Shown: positions 1 to 15,732, counted from the stretch's first letter. The stretch: DNA of 64,000 bases from Heterocephalus glaber (GCF_000247695.1 NW_004624730.1:32644276-32708275); one strand, 5' to 3'. Made by a program: numbers and translations. Notes: generated from the sequence alone by a model not told the origin.

Positions 1-284
1 AGGAGGAGAAAGCCGGAGTTATGGATTAATTTAGAGCTCTTTCAAAATCTGTGGGTTCTTAAAACAGGAAGATGCTTTAGTGATATACCTAGAGAAGAGT
101 GTAAGCTGAGACTGGCAGTCCTTTAGATGAGTAACTGCAAACTGGAACTGAGATCAAACCTTAGACAGGATTTTGTTTTTTCTGTTCACCCAAAATACAA
201 GCTGAAAGAAATAGCTCAGGCCTGGAGTTGAGAAGCACAGATGAAAAGGGAAGTGAGTGAAAAACACTTAATATACTTGAAATT

Positions 285-430
285 TAAGAGTATTATTTGC
301 TATTCATTGAGATTCCACCATGTGACAGTTTTCTAGGCATTAAGTATTCCAAGGAAACAAGATCCTTGCTCTCATGGCACTCATGTTCTAAGGGGAGGAG
401 ATAGACAAGAAAGAAGCAAGTAAATAAGGA
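285..430 (-). repeat. L2 3'-end fragment
   Basis: The pattern CATTGAGATTCCACCATGTGACAG, followed by TTTCTAGGCATTAAG and CTCATGGCACTCATGTTCTAA, matches the antisense of the L2 LINE 3' end (TTATTGAGCACCTACTATGTGCCAGGCAC, then CTCATGGAGCTTACATTCTA). It is old and divergent. Confidence 0.6.
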
Positions 431-742
431 AGTAGGCTAAATTGAGATTGTGTTGTGTTAGAAATGAAATAAAATGCTTGTATGGTAACTAATGACAGGA
501 GTAGGAGTGGGTGGGTATCTGGCTGCTCTTTGTAGGATGCACTGTAATCAGAGGAGGCCATGTGGTAATTTAGGTGAAAAATTATGGTGGACTCAGATGG
601 CAGCAAATGAGATACAGAAATGTGAAAAGGCCTAAGATAGCTTTTATAGGTGTCTCTCTCATTATAGAGAAATTGTGTACTTTAAACTACCGAGCCAGCA
701 TGTCTTAGGGTGATGAATGAGTAGACTAAACTTCACTGTTTG

Positions 743-872
743 AAACAGCTATGACTTGGGCCAAGGATTTAGCTCAGTGGTTCCACTGCCTGCCTTGCAA
801 GTGCAAGGTCCCAAGTTCGATCCCCAGTACAAAAAAAAAAAAACACAAAAAAACAAACAAAACAGCTGTGAC
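743..872 (+). mobile_element. ID SINE with target-site duplication
   Basis: This is a tRNA-derived SINE of about 75 bp with a Pol III A box (TTAGCTCAGTGG) and B box (GGTCCCAAGTTCGATCC), followed by an A-rich tail. It is flanked by 13-bp duplications at 743-755 and 860-872 (AAACAGCTRTGAC) with one mismatch. It lies in sense orientation in an MME intron. Confidence 0.92.
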
Positions 873-3800
873 GTGGTAAGTCATACCCCACAAGAGAAAC
901 TAGTGGCCTCATTTTCTCCTTTCTGAATACCAGGTGGTCAATAACTCAGAAACTTTTACCCAGCCCAGGTATCTGTATTTAACAAAACATACAGGGCCAT
1001 TTTAACTTGGGACCTAGGGAACATGACAAGAAAATTTGGGGAGATTGATCAAACCCAGTTTGTGAAAAGATCTAAATGAAGCTTCTAAAATCTGTGGGTT
1101 CATAAAACACAAAGATGTTTTAGTGATTTACCTAGAAAAGAGTTTATGCAATAAATGTATGCAATAAACCTTAGAAGTTCTTGTACGAGTCTCCAGGGTC
1201 TATCTATTTTAAAGGGCTCAGTCTTCATGCTAGTCCAAGGTAAATTCTTTTGAGTCTTGTATTCTTCCTGCCCTATAGTTGTGCTTGGGTTCAGGCTGTT
1301 TCTCATTTATAGTCCCCAGGAATATTGTGTGACTATATTTTTGTGGCCCTTCTGTGGGGAACAAGTCTTTTTCTGCTGGCAGCTGCATGTTATTTGACAT
1401 GCTGCTTAAACTAGGAAAAGTTCTCAAGCCTTTTTGATAGGAAGTATTTTTCCTGCTTGGTGTCCCTGTATGTTCCCCCAGAAAACTTCCTGTGTAACAC
1501 TTTACATATCCTCCAAGGTCAGGGGCTGAAAATAACATAGTTCTGTGACTTCTCAGTTACTTTCCTGCTGTACATTATGTAGGGTTTCTTTCGAGGAAGA
1601 AGAAGACAGAAAAATGGTAAAAGCTGGGTGTCTGGAAATGAAATCCCTGATCCATAGGTAGCTGGCCCACTAAGGTACTCAGATATCATCAGTCTGACTG
1701 GAAAGCCTTCATCTTTTCTCTGGGTCTTGCTGTCATTCATTACTGATGACACTGAAGTTTGAAAAATAATAGTCAAATGTCATTGCTCTCTTCTTTGATA
1801 GTTCTAACAAACATCAGCTTTTATCTAGGTAGGAGGATTCCAAATTCTAAAGACCCAAGTTATGACTATCAGTGCCTGGTCCTGCAAAGTGAAGGTAGTT
1901 CTAGTGAAAGTAATAGCCCATGCTGCTGGAAATCATAAATATTATCTTATTAATAGTATGTGATTTAACACCTCATGAAATTGCTACTTTATGGATTGTA
2001 CTCAAATGTCTAAAATCATCCCTTTGAAACTGCTTTATAAGTGGTAGAACTTACATTTTAAAGAAAGGATGTTCTGTACATAGATGCTTGGGGGGAATTG
2101 GTTCTTTCACACACAAAGGATCACTGATTTACTCTATCATAAAAGAAGCTGACTTATGATTGTCAAAACAACAACTGAACCTGGCACTGTGCTAACAAGT
2201 GAGTGCTCTCTCAGTCACAAAAAACAAAAATTAAAGATCAGTTTTAAAAGTATCCTGGACAATGTACTATTTAAATGTCAAAATATAAGTTACTTCCTTT
2301 TGCTCCAAATAATGACAATTAGATTCATTTAGCATTTTACATATCTGAAAGTGTCTAAAGAGAGAAAATTAAAACCTTAAGGTAGAATCATGTCTAGTAA
2401 AATGGATTTACCTGCAACAGTAAACTTGGATTTTGACAACTATCTGATACATTTGGAAGCTGCAGTCACAATAGGGTAGTTACCAGGCTGGAGCACATTA
2501 AAGGAAATAGTGTATTCCTTGCAACTATATTGAATATTCAGCACATCAGAAGCTAATGCTATCACATGCTACCAGTTCCCCAAGAAATATTACCAGTGTT
2601 GCAAGATCAGGCTAGAAGCATCATCCAAAGTTCTTGGGCTTGCCTTACACCAAAGTTCTGTAGTTTTAAATGCAACTATAAGGACAAAAATGTTGAAATA
2701 GAACCAGTTTGCAGAGTCAACAAAGTACCACAGAAGGATTCTTGTTATTATTTTCTTGCCTCATTAACAATAAAGTGTCTCATAGAGTAAAGAAAAACCT
2801 CAGTAGATTGATATTGGAAAATTCAAATTACCATCTCCTTCATAGTCAGTAGTAAATCCCTGCTGAAGCCGGGTAGATTTATATGCCTTGAAATACAGTT
2901 AATTCAAAATGCTGCATGTTAATACTTTGGAATAGTTCATCTCAGGAGGTATGAACTCAGATGTACTTGTTTACTTCAAAGTAAAACAAGAATTCTGATT
3001 ACCTTTTAATACTAAAAATGTAATTGGTGAGAATATACATGAAATTATCTTATTACTATTACTTTAGTGATTACGTTTTTAATACAGATTCAGAGCTGAA
3101 AAAGTTTATCCTATTCAGTAGCAGATCCATGAATAGACATATACCAAGTCCTAGCTTTACAGGTGTTCATGAAAAGAGAGAGCTTTTCTCTTCAGGGAAC
3201 TGTCTGATAGCATTTAATAAAGGCCACAGAGTGGCAGTATGTAAACCTCTAGACTTTCAAATTGGCAATTGAGACATTTTGCTTAGGTTCTTGCTTGATA
3301 ACATATTTCATTTCCTTATCAGTTTAGGTTTGATAACAAGCCTCAGTAAATTCAGATGTGTCTTTGCACTCAATGTTAAATATAAAGCTGCCCCTATGCT
3401 TAGGGTTATCAGATACCCTGGTACCAATCTTGAAACCACATATTTCCAAGTTATGTGGCCTATTTTTCTTGATCATAATTTCTTGCTTTACCAGTGGTAA
3501 AGTTGGTGCCAGAACCTTCAATTTTGCGTAAATTTAAACGAGATGAGATTATTTTAATTAGTGATGGATAATAATAGCTAATAAGTAGCAGTGGTTGAGA
3601 CTTAACAAAAGTGAGATGTGATTTGCTCGTTTAGTGTCACTGAACTTAAGACATTTTTATATTCATAAAAGGTTGGTAATACAACTAGTTTATAGTTTAT
3701 TTTTATATGCTAAAATGTTTATGAAGTTAAAATATAAAGAAATTGAGTTCTCGAAGAAATCTGAAAACTAAACCTATCATGTAGTACAATTCAACAGTAA

Positions 3801-4378
3801 TGAGATCATCGAGGAATTAACTAAAACCCACAGGCATGTGCTGGAACATCTCCCAAGAGCAATCTCATAAAAAAAATTACTGCTTAACCTGAAGAGACAG
3901 ATATGAAGATATCCTAATCATATTATATGAATCTGTGGCTATCTCTTCATAACTAGTTGAAAAAATAATTATATATGAGCATAGAGAACCTAGAAAAACA
4001 GATTCAGTAAAGGAATATATTATTGCTTAAGGAAAAAAATTATAATTACTTATCAAGTGTTTTGCAACTGCATTCTAATAAAGGAAAACAACTTGATTGC
4101 AAATTGAAAATTACATAATCTCTGCAACCAAATGGTTGTAAATTACTTAGTACTTTCAAAGTACTTTCCTGCTCTGCTTTAAGCTCTAATTAAAATATAC
4201 ATTGACTTTCTGAGAATCTGTGCAGGTCATTTCTTTTAGTACTTAGGAAAATATTTCTATTTGACTGTGCTTTCTTTGCTACCAAAAATTAATACTGAAT
4301 TGAAAAAATATTTTAACTTAAAGTGCCATCATGAATATTTAGAAGGTTATCCAACAATTTATTATTTATTTCTTACAG

Positions 4379-4513
4379 GCTTGTAATGCATATGTGGATT
4401 TTATGATTTCTGTGGCCAAATTGATTCGTCAAGAAGAAGGATTGCCTATTGATGAAAACCAACTCTCTTTGGAAATGAAGAAAGTTATGGAATTGGAAAA
4501 AGAAATTGCCAAT
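4379..4513 (+). CDS. MME: neprilysin (MME) coding exon, residues 241-285
   Basis: First MME exon in the window: 135 bp, phase 0 to 0, acceptor TTACAG and donor AAT|GTAAAA. It translates from [12 protein letters not shown] to EKEIAN. Neprilysin is a type II membrane zinc endopeptidase (M13 family) of the cell surface. It cleaves enkephalins, tachykinins, natriuretic peptides, bradykinin and amyloid-beta on the amino side of hydrophobic residues. The exon carries C242, which in the known human structure pairs with C234, encoded upstream. Its last codon is N285, which forms an N-A-T glycosylation sequon across the splice junction. Substitutions against human include T243N, R255K, R262G and A270S. 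The identification rests on near-identity with human neprilysin; residues 1-240 lie upstream of the window. Confidence 0.97.
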
Positions 4514-6217
4514 GTAAAACACGTTTTTTTCTGATACACTGAATAATGTCAACTGCTTTTTTTTCTTTGCACTTCTATTATATTTTAAGGGTAAAAGTGT
4601 AACTCTAACCAAGAGATAAAAAATGCATAGCATGGTAATGGATCATTGACTTCAAGAGAATCTTTGAAATTATAGAATTTTATAGTAAATTAGATTCCAC
4701 CATCCAAGGGACACACTAAATTTGACAAATATTAAATGATATACTTAATTGCCTATTATAAGTGGATTACATCAAACTTTTACCATTTACTGTCACATTG
4801 CTGTTGGATAACCTTGAGACTCATGACACAAAGCTGTTTCAGTTTTTCTGAACAAGTTTATTTGTAAAATTTAAAGTGATTACAAAGATTATCTCTATCC
4901 CTGTGCTAAAAAGTATTACCCCCCTGAACATGATCCCAAGGGCAGTGTGATAGCACTGAATTCAGACTGCCAACTGCCGAGCTCAGGGAAAATCAGATGG
5001 GAAGAACTTAACAAGAAAGCCCAGGGTATGCTTCTGCATCCCTGCTGGTTCCACACAAACCTTTGGAATCTGTGTGGCACTTTCTTCTCTCATGGTTCTT
5101 TGATAGGAACCTGTACTCCCAAGCAAGCAAATTCTAGGTGAAATCCAGGTTACACCAATAGAACTCATGCCCAGATTCAATCTACAACCCACAGAGTTTT
5201 CTGAAATTCCAAACAATAACAGCCACCCCTAGATGCACGTCTGCTCACTAATACTATCTAGCCTCATCAGAGACTTGAAGAGTGAAGATCTTGGAGGGCA
5301 ATTCTAGTTTTCCTGGGGCCACAGGGAACCAAAACTCCTTAATCATAGCCAGCCTGCTTGGAGCTGCATCTGCATGAATAGCAGTTTGATGGTCTACATG
5401 TGGCTCTGTGTTAGGAACAGAACTGCTAAAGAACAGTTCCCTGCTTGGATCTCACCACTCCTATTTTCCCAGGTTGTGTCCCCCTTTGACCAGCATTGGC
5501 TCTATAGTGGTAGTTTCATTTTACCTCAAAAATATTTGATTATAGTTTTTCCCCTAGCTTAGACTCTGAGATTGGCATGAGGTTTTAGTCATCTCTGAAT
5601 CATCTGTGTATCTCTAACAGAGTCCACCATTTTATTATATGCAGGAAATGTTCTCTAGTAATTGTTTTGTTTTCAGTAAGTAAACAGATACATTACCTAA
5701 AGGGGATATTAAATATTGGCATCAAGTAATAATACCTATTTTTAAACCTTAACCTTTTGTCCCTTCTCATTTAAATTTGTTTTTACTCATTTCTATCACT
5801 AGATAGAAATTTTCTATTTTCTTTTTGTTTTCTTTTTTAGATTCAGTGTAAAGCATAAAATTGGATTTTGTTGAGTACAAAACATGAAACTAGTTAAGAA
5901 GAATGGAAGGACAGTCATGAAAGTAGAAAGCATTACCATTCTTCTCAGTTAACCTGCAACTTGATTGTTCTATATACTAGGAATTTTCTGTGTTATTTGC
6001 CATATATTATTGTGCAAACTATTACAGCTGAATTTTAACTAGGACACTGAATGATAAGGTGGGTGTGGGAGACAGAAAATATTTGAGAGATGAGATAGAA
6101 GTGACTATGTCCAAAAAGGTTATAATATGAAATAGCTAGAGAAACTACTGAGCTGCCCATCAGCCACAGCCCACAATATTGCTTATGTGGCTTGGCAGAT
6201 ATCAAAATATGAAAAGA

Positions 6218-6218
<1 letters not shown>

Positions 6219-6256
<38 letters not shown>

Positions 6257-6260
6257 TGTG
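6219..6260. repeat. (TG)n microsatellite
   Basis: About 20 TG units with one interruption (TATG). It directly abuts the 3' side of an antisense B1-dID element and probably grew from the SINE's tail. Confidence 0.95.
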
Positions 6261-6441
6261 GTACTGGGAGTTGAACCTAGGGCTTTTGCACTGAGCTACA
6301 TCACCAGACCTTTTTAGTTTTTATTTTGAGACAGGGTCTCGTAAAGTTTCTAAGTTGCACAGGCTTGGCTCAAACTCTCAGTCCTCCTGCCTTGGGCTCC
6401 TAGAGTGCTGGGTTTAGAGACATGTGCCATCACGCCCAACC
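6261..6441 (-). mobile_element. B1-dID composite SINE
   Basis: On the + strand an antisense ID half (GTACTGGGAGTTGAACC, then CACTGAGCTACAT) runs into an antisense B1 half (GAGACAGGGTCTCG, CAGTCCTCCTGCCTTGGG, AGAGTGCTGGGTTTAGAG). This order is the B1-dID arrangement found in several non-murine rodents. Confidence 0.85.
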
Positions 6442-7209
6442 TGAAAAGACTTTTGAAGAATTTTAAATTTTACATGAAGCCAAATCTCCATGACTGTTAC
6501 TGAATATACATAGGACGATCAAGATATATAGTGAATTAAAAAAAATTTTTTTAAATGATTATAGTAAAAGATACATTGCCCCAAGGACTTCAAACACATT
6601 ATGCCATTGTTCTTGTCACTTTCTGAAGAGGTTGTGCAGGTCCTTTTTGAATGACATTACAAGCTATGAGCAAAAATGTAGTGAATGCTGCTGCCAATAC
6701 CATCCAACTGAAAGACAAGCTCTTAAAACATTACAATATGTCCTCATCCATCTTATTCACCAGTTCTGGCACAATAGAACTCCTCACTCTTCCTCAATCT
6801 CAAAATAACCATGAAAGATAAACTTTCTAAATAGATTCAGGACATCAAGGCCACCATGACAATGCAGCTAAAGACACAAAAGAGGAATTCCAAGACTGCT
6901 TCAGAAAGTAGCCAAAATGATGAGATAAGTGTGTTCAAATCCAGGGGGAGTTATTTGAAGGGAATTATGGGCAATGTGTCTTTTACTGTAATAAATTTTT
7001 AATTTAAACCTTTACCATATTTTTTATCATACTGCATACATTAAATCTCTTAAACTTCACTTCTTTTGATATGCTAAAATAAATTACAAAACAAATACAG
7101 AATAGAACCTAAGTCAAATCATATTATACATATCCTATATTTCTTTTTAACTCACATAAACTTATATTTTTCTTAGTTTTAAATTAATGATCAAAAATTA
7201 TATCCATAG

Positions 7210-7500
<291 letters not shown>

Positions 7501-7510
7501 ACAAGAAAAA

Positions 7511-7600
7511 GAGGGCCAGGGATTTAGTTCAGTGGTGCTGCCGCCTGCCTTGCAAGCCCAGAGACCCGAGTTCAACCCCCAGAACCAAAAAAAGAGAAAG
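7511..7600 (+). mobile_element. ID SINE
   Basis: Contains GGGATTTAGTTCAGTGG and the B-box region ACCCGAGTTCAACCCCC, followed by an A-rich tail. It lies just downstream of the L1 tail. Confidence 0.9.
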
Positions 7601-7646
7601 TTTCATGTCGCTTCTTACTCTGCCATTTCCTAAAACTATGACATTG

Positions 7647-7758
7647 AAATACTGTTTTTAGGGGCGGGGATTTAGTTTAGTGGTTCTGCTGCCTGCCTCA
7701 CAAGCGCAAGGTCCCGAGTTCGATCCCTGGTACCAAGAAAAAAAAAATACTGTTTTTA
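7647..7758 (+). mobile_element. ID SINE with perfect 14-bp target-site duplication
   Basis: The ID body at 7661-7744 has an A box (TTTAGTTTAGTGG), a B box (GGTCCCGAGTTCGATCC) and a poly(A) tail. It is flanked by identical AAATACTGTTTTTA at 7647-7660 and 7745-7758. The intact duplication argues for a fairly recent insertion. Confidence 0.95.
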
Positions 7759-9170
7759 AAAGTCGTTATTCATTTACTGAAATAAATTGAATTCCAAAAT
7801 GAATTTAAATGGCATCAGACATTTGTGTGTGTGGTGGGCAGGGGGGAGCTATTTAAAAACGTGTATTTATTTAGAATGATTGGTAAAATTGTTTTCAAGG
7901 CAGGTGTAAAATAATATCAGAACTTGTTGTGGAAAAGGGTTTGTAAAAAGTGAAAATTTTTCTGAACTCATTATAGAGTCATTTGAATTGGGCTGTCAAA
8001 TAATAAAATACTAAATTTCTTTTTAACTCCTGAAACAGGATAATTTATTCATAGAACTTTCCATATTCTCATCAAGGATGTCTACAGTGTTCAGAACAAT
8101 AATAAAAAGTAGAATACAAAAATAAGAAGAAACTGTTTCATAGATTCTATTTAAAGACTGAAATTGACTTCTTTTTGCTTAGCTAGTCTCTACTAATCTC
8201 TTTTGGGGTCTCTGAATTTATTCTTGTATTTTAGTTAATGCACAGAGTTGGAAGAAGAGGCAATATTCATAGAAAATGTACGAACTATCAAAGTCAGTGA
8301 TAGAATTTTTCTTGGCACTAATTCTGGGAAATATGAACTTTTTAAAAAGTTGTAGCTCATTGAATTAGACATTTCTTACTTTGAACTTTCTAATATACTG
8401 TGTGTTTAATAAATATGTTTTGAAAGACTGGTCTAGACCATCAAAAGAAGTCAAGGGTATAGCATTGCATCTCCTACTTAGTAAAAAATCTCTGTGTGTG
8501 TACCTAGACAGATGAGTCTAAGATATTGATCATTTTAAATGCTCATAATTCTCATTTAAGGAGTAGTAGACTAGATTCTGTCTGTTCTCAACTGTAAACT
8601 TAGCTTCTGAAGTATAAAAACTGGATGTTTATAGGACAACAGTAATTATTTAAAGAGTGTTCTTTCATTTGCTTCATAACACTGCATCTTCTATAATACT
8701 ATGCTTGCATTTGTGGCAGGAGCCCCATTGCAGGGTATTGCTGTATTTGAGTTGTTTATTAACATCTACTTATAAAAGTCAAACACTTGATACACATTTA
8801 CATTTTTGCATAAACAAAGGAAACTTTATTTTTAAAGCTAAGTATATTTTTCTTCTTTTTGAAATATTTAGAATAAGAATGTATTGAGCCTAATTTCTAA
8901 TTTGTATGTCTCAAAGCTTCAAGTGTTTTTGCTCTTGGATGGTTGATATAATTCTGCTGCCTAAATAACATATTGAAGAACTAATTTTTCTTCAAAAACT
9001 GATTGAAAAACTTGAAACAATCCCAAACAAGTAAAAAATTGACCATTGGTATAATTATTTAGTGATGTAGCTGACACCCTTCAATGTATGACTTTCTCAC
9101 CATAATGAAATCATAGAATCAAGAAAATAAATCCATAACTGCTTAATGTTTTATCCCTGCTCTTTTCCAG

Positions 9171-9307
9171 CCATTCAGTTGGTCAAATTTCACAAATGAA
9201 ATCATGTCAACTGTGAATATTAATATTCCAAATGAGGAAGAGGTGGTTGTGTATGCTCCAGAATATTTAATCAAACTTAAACCCATTCTTACCAAATATT
9301 CTGCCAG
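9171..9307 (+). CDS. MME: neprilysin (MME) coding exon, residues 320-365 (split codon)
   Basis: A 137-bp exon, phase 0 to 2, with acceptor CTTTTCCAG and donor CCAG|GTAGGT. It runs from [13 protein letters not shown] to ILTKYSA, with AG of the R365 codon at its end. The N325-F-T sequon is kept. The N335 sequon present in human (N-I-S) is N-I-N here, so this glycosylation site is absent. The reading frame continues after a very short intron. Confidence 0.97.
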
Positions 9308-11664
<2,357 letters not shown>

Positions 11665-12084
11665 TAAAGTACAATTTTTAGAAAAAATTTAACTTTAAAA
11701 ACATTTAGGAAAAATGTAATCCTAGCTTGTGTATAAAAACTTCTAGCTCCTTCAAGCCATAATGTTTCCAGGAACAATTTCATGGATAAAGAAATTTTCT
11801 ATTGATGTTCATCTTTTTTCGCTGCAGTAAGCACCATTTATATTTAATTTAAAGCTTTTAAAGTATTACCCTTTTCCTTTTTTTAAAGGACAACTTTATA
11901 AAATTAGAGAAATCCTATATGAATTAATAAAGAACTAATATATCAGTGGTTCATACAGTTTATTCTTCTACAAAAAGTAACCTAAAAGATCACTACCAGT
12001 GGCTCAAAATTATGTCCCTTTAATTTGTAATGTAAAAGTCCACTTAAACTTTATAAGGATTAAAATGAATAATTGGTAATTTGA

Positions 12085-12338
12085 AATAGGAAGAAAAGGT
12101 CCAAAAGGGTAAGGGAAGTGGGAGGGGAAGGGGAAAGGAAAGAAGGGAAAGGAAAAATTATGAGAAAAGGAAAGAATGGAAGCAAAGTCTTTGTAAATAG
12201 GGAAGGGTGGAGAGGGTGAAGGGTGCACAGGTAATGGGGAAAAAATAAGCACCAGGATACATCATGTACAGGTACAAACACCCAATGATAAATGTAAATG
12301 TACTGTATACCTAAAATGTACCAATAAAAGAATTTAAG
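12085..12338 (+). mobile_element. rodent L1 3'-UTR/tail fragment
   Basis: A polypurine stretch of GGGGAAGGGGAAAGG type is followed by GTCTTTGTAAATAGGG, GGGGAAAAAATAAG and TGTATACCTAAAATG. It ends with an intact AATAAA at 12323-12328, in sense orientation inside the MME intron. Confidence 0.85.
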
Positions 12339-14029
12339 CAAAAGAAAAATGCCCTATTTAGTTTTTGGATGTTGGATGACCAAAGGAGAAAAAAGTATTA
12401 AATTTCTGTTCAAGCAAATATAAGGTGGTGCATCATTTGTGTGTTATAAGATCTGTGGTTAAAGGGATACTTTCTATAGTTATTTCTATCTACATTTAAT
12501 GAGCAGCTTTTATTGAAACTTATTATCTTGTATATGAATAAAACTAAGATTTCTAAGGAAATATTAGGTTTACAGTTACTATGCCTATTCATCTTTTAAA
12601 TTATGTAAAATCTTTGGGAAACATGTTCTGTGAAAGCTGTGAACCTGCTTTTGAGCACAACATCCATTCTGACCATTCTCCTGTAGTTAGGGTAAAAGAA
12701 AGAACAAGCCATTCTTTGGACTAATACTGGAGTCCATAATAAGCCCTATTATAATCAATTTCTGGTCTAGTTCTCCTTCAGCATTAAACCAAATGAAAAT
12801 GCTGTCCTTTCTTCAGCTTTCAAAAGAGCTCTCAAAAGGAGCGTGGGTTAGGACTAGAATTTAGGCCCAGAGGTCTGGCTGTCTTTCCATCATACTTGTC
12901 AATTCCTCAGACATTCAGGCTGCATTGCTTCTTTAGTGTCTTAGCCGTCTGTAACACAGCTGTGTTTGACTTGAACAATTGGATTTTTCTAGCTCTGCAT
13001 TTCCAAAATGTGTCACAAAATACTGAACCTGCAAGTTGTTCCACAGAAGAGTGCCACAGTCAAAAGAGTTTAGGAAACACTTCTTATAGAAAGCTTGTCT
13101 GATCCCACCCTGAGCTATGTAATATGCTTCTAAGGGAACGATCATATGGCACCAGACCTAAAATATATTTATATTTATGTCACTGCCCACCATGGCTCTT
13201 TTCAGCAAGATATGTGGGGGCAGAAAATTTTGCCTAGCATTGTGTCCTCAGTCCTTGACAGAGTACCTGACTCTTGCAGGGTACTTGGACGTATATTGAA
13301 TGAATACATTGATAAATTCATTCCTATTCTTGGACACTTAGACAAAATTTAGATACTAACCTTAGAGTCTAACTATTTTCAAATTTGAAAAAGTCTGGAA
13401 ATAAGGGAAGGTGCTTTTTTCCTGCAGTATTTACCCAGAGTATTTGACAACAACCCTTTTTACGTAGTACCTTTTACTTTCTGTAGAATTTGTGTCCCTG
13501 AGAACCCTCTAAAGAAAAATGTCTTCTAGGAAATAAAGCAGCACTGAGAAAGGGCTAATGTGTAAGGAGTGGATAGTGTGGAAACTTACAGGAAATTAGG
13601 CTTGGCCTAAGTAACACATTTACTGCCTGATCCTTGGAGAAGTCCTGGGCTTATACAACATATTTGTAACAAAACCATAGCCACTTGATGACAAACCAGA
13701 TAACTCAGAGATACATGCTTCATTCTCCTTGAAAATCTTCAATTAATTAGATCATTTAAGAGCAACAGGATACAATAAATCAAAAGTGAAACATATGTGA
13801 CCAAAATAAGAGATAAATGAAAAAAATGGAACTAGCAAGTAGTAAACAAATAATAATAATGAAAGGATAAAAATAAGTAAAATAATTTTAAAATAATGAA
13901 AATAAAATTTAGAAATGGTAATGGAAAGGGATAAGTGTGAGCCAGGGTAAAAAGAAAAAGAAAGGAAAAGTGTTTTCTGCTTCTTTAAAATGTCATTCAT
14001 TTACCTTGTAGCTATGTACACTGATTTGG

Positions 14030-14035
14030 AGGGGG

Positions 14036-14077
<42 letters not shown>
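14030..14077. repeat. G-tract plus (GA)n microsatellite
   Basis: Eight or nine G residues are followed by about 20 GA units. Confidence 0.95.
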
Positions 14078-14079
<2 letters not shown>

Positions 14080-14553
14080 ATAAAAACTCCAGAAGCTCCA
14101 GGAACCAATATTCAGAAAGAGTTCTAGCACTAAACCTGTGAAAGTAAACCTGTAAAAGCCCTGATCTGTTTTCTCCACCAAATCGGTGAAGTGGAAAGAT
14201 AATTATATCTTCCAAGAATGGAAGCTCCAAATATTATCTCCTCTATAAAATTAAAGAGAAAAATCCTTCAGAGAAAAATTTCATAAAAATACAATATATG
14301 TGAAACAATGACTTTTGTCAGTTTTCATTTTGGTTTTCTTGGGAAAGCTGCAGCTTGTAACAGGACGGTATACCTGTTTTGTTTTTTAATCCAAGGAAAA
14401 ATCCATTGCAAGGAACTCTGGTTGAGTGTTGTCAGATATTCCTTTTGTGCACAGTGTAGAGTGTGTTATTCAGTTGCGCATCTGGGCAGATTATATTGTT
14501 TGTGTTTGAAACTTATATAACTATCCTCACCTTCAATATTATAATTTTCACAG

Positions 14554-14634
14554 GCCTTAGCAATTAAAGAAAGGATAGGCTATCCTGATGACATTGTTTC
14601 AAATGATAACAAACTGAATAATGAATATGTCGAG
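14554..14634 (+). CDS. MME: neprilysin (MME) coding exon, residues 473-499
   Basis: An 81-bp exon of 27 codons, phase 0 to 0, acceptor TTCACAG and donor GAG|GTAAGT. It runs from [13 protein letters not shown] to LNNEYVE; L498V is the only change I note against human. Confidence 0.97.
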
Positions 14635-15411
14635 GTAAGTTTCTACAAAGGCTCTGGCTAATGATACCTAGGGCTGGTGGCAATGTCATTTCTAGCTGCA
14701 GGATGCTCCTAATTGGGTAAACTAGCCTAAAACTGTAGGTCTTATTACATAACACCTTAACACAGATGCTAAAGTTATATTTGTTATTTAGCCTTCTGTT
14801 TCATTAGACTGGACTGTGTTTCATTACACTGGTTTTATTACTTTGGTTTCCATATACTCCATATGAAGAATAGTAAGGAAAACCAGGTGTCCTTTAAAGT
14901 GCACAGGGGAGTAGATGACATCAAGGTGATGTACAACAAGCAGCACCAAGGCTCTTTATCACCACTTTATACAGGTCTGAAAGTCCAAGCATCCAGTTTT
15001 CTTCCACTTTCCAATTATTCTTCCCATTATATAAACCAGGTCATGCCTCCTATATTTAAAAAACAAAAGTAAATCTGACATTAGAGAGCCAGAAACTCTT
15101 TTATTCTCCCCAATAATGTAACAATTAAGAGAAAAGAGTTGGTCAAAGTCACTATAACGCTGGTTTCAGATCCAGCTAAAAATCCTGCTGCTAATTTTGG
15201 GGCCACCACCACTACTTGATAACCTGAAGATAACAAGATGATCATTGCCCAAATCCAGGGATGACAGTGGTTCGTAATCCATTGTTTATAATGCCTAATG
15301 TGGAGGTTTCCAAGTTGAAGTGCTCTATCCTTTTTCCATGAGCAGAAAAACTTAATTTCTCTTTTACATGAGCTGTCTAGACCTCGAATGTTCCAAGGGG
15401 CCCTTATGATA

Positions 15412-15640
15412 GGGATGCAGTGGCTAAGAGCACAGACTCAAAGCCAAATTTCAGTTCCACCATTCATATAAACTTGGGCAAGCCAAGCAACTAAGCAGTT
15501 TCTTCAGCTTTAAAATGATGACTTCAGGCCTTCATTTGTAGGATTATAGTAAGGATTACACAAGCATATTTAAAATGCTGAGAACAGTGCTAGGCCTGCA
15601 CTTGGTTCTAAACAGGAATGTACTGTTATACTCATCGGTT
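15412..15640 (+). mobile_element. MIR SINE (old)
   Basis: AGTGGCTAAGAGCACAGACTC, AACTTGGGCAAG, TTTCTTCAGCTTTAAAATGATGA and GAGAACAGTGCTAGG follow the order of the MIR consensus. Confidence 0.85.
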
Positions 15641-15732
15641 ATGTGAGGATCAGTACAGTATCATGAGAGGCTGGTTTGACATTTGGTTTCATTTGGTTGA
15701 TTGAAAAAATAGACTGAAGTTATAATTCAGCT

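Larger units (their letters stand above)
41..1143. repeat. pair of ~60-bp direct repeats about 1.04 kb apart
   Basis: Positions 41-100 and 1082-1143 are similar in the same orientation. Both share the core AATCTGTGGGTTC, then a TAAAACA-type stretch, then TTTAGTGAT and ACCTAGA, with roughly 85% identity by eye. The spacing suggests edges of an old LTR element or a segmental copy. I do not recognise the family, and the element could begin before the window. Confidence 0.5.
1..4378 (+). other. MME: MME intron upstream of the exon for residues 241-285 (partial)
   Basis: This is the 3' part of the intron before the first MME exon in the window, ending in the acceptor TTTCTTACAG. It holds an L2-like fragment, one ID SINE and the 41/1082 direct repeat pair. 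No exon-like or other recognisable structure was seen from about 1150 to 4370; the short ORFs there have no recognisable homology. Confidence 0.8.
4514..7209 (+). other. MME: MME intron (2.7 kb)
   Basis: The intron is bounded by GTAAAA and TCCATAG. It holds a (TG)n microsatellite and an antisense B1-dID SINE in its second half. Nothing exon-like was seen at 4514-6210 or 6450-7200. Confidence 0.85.
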
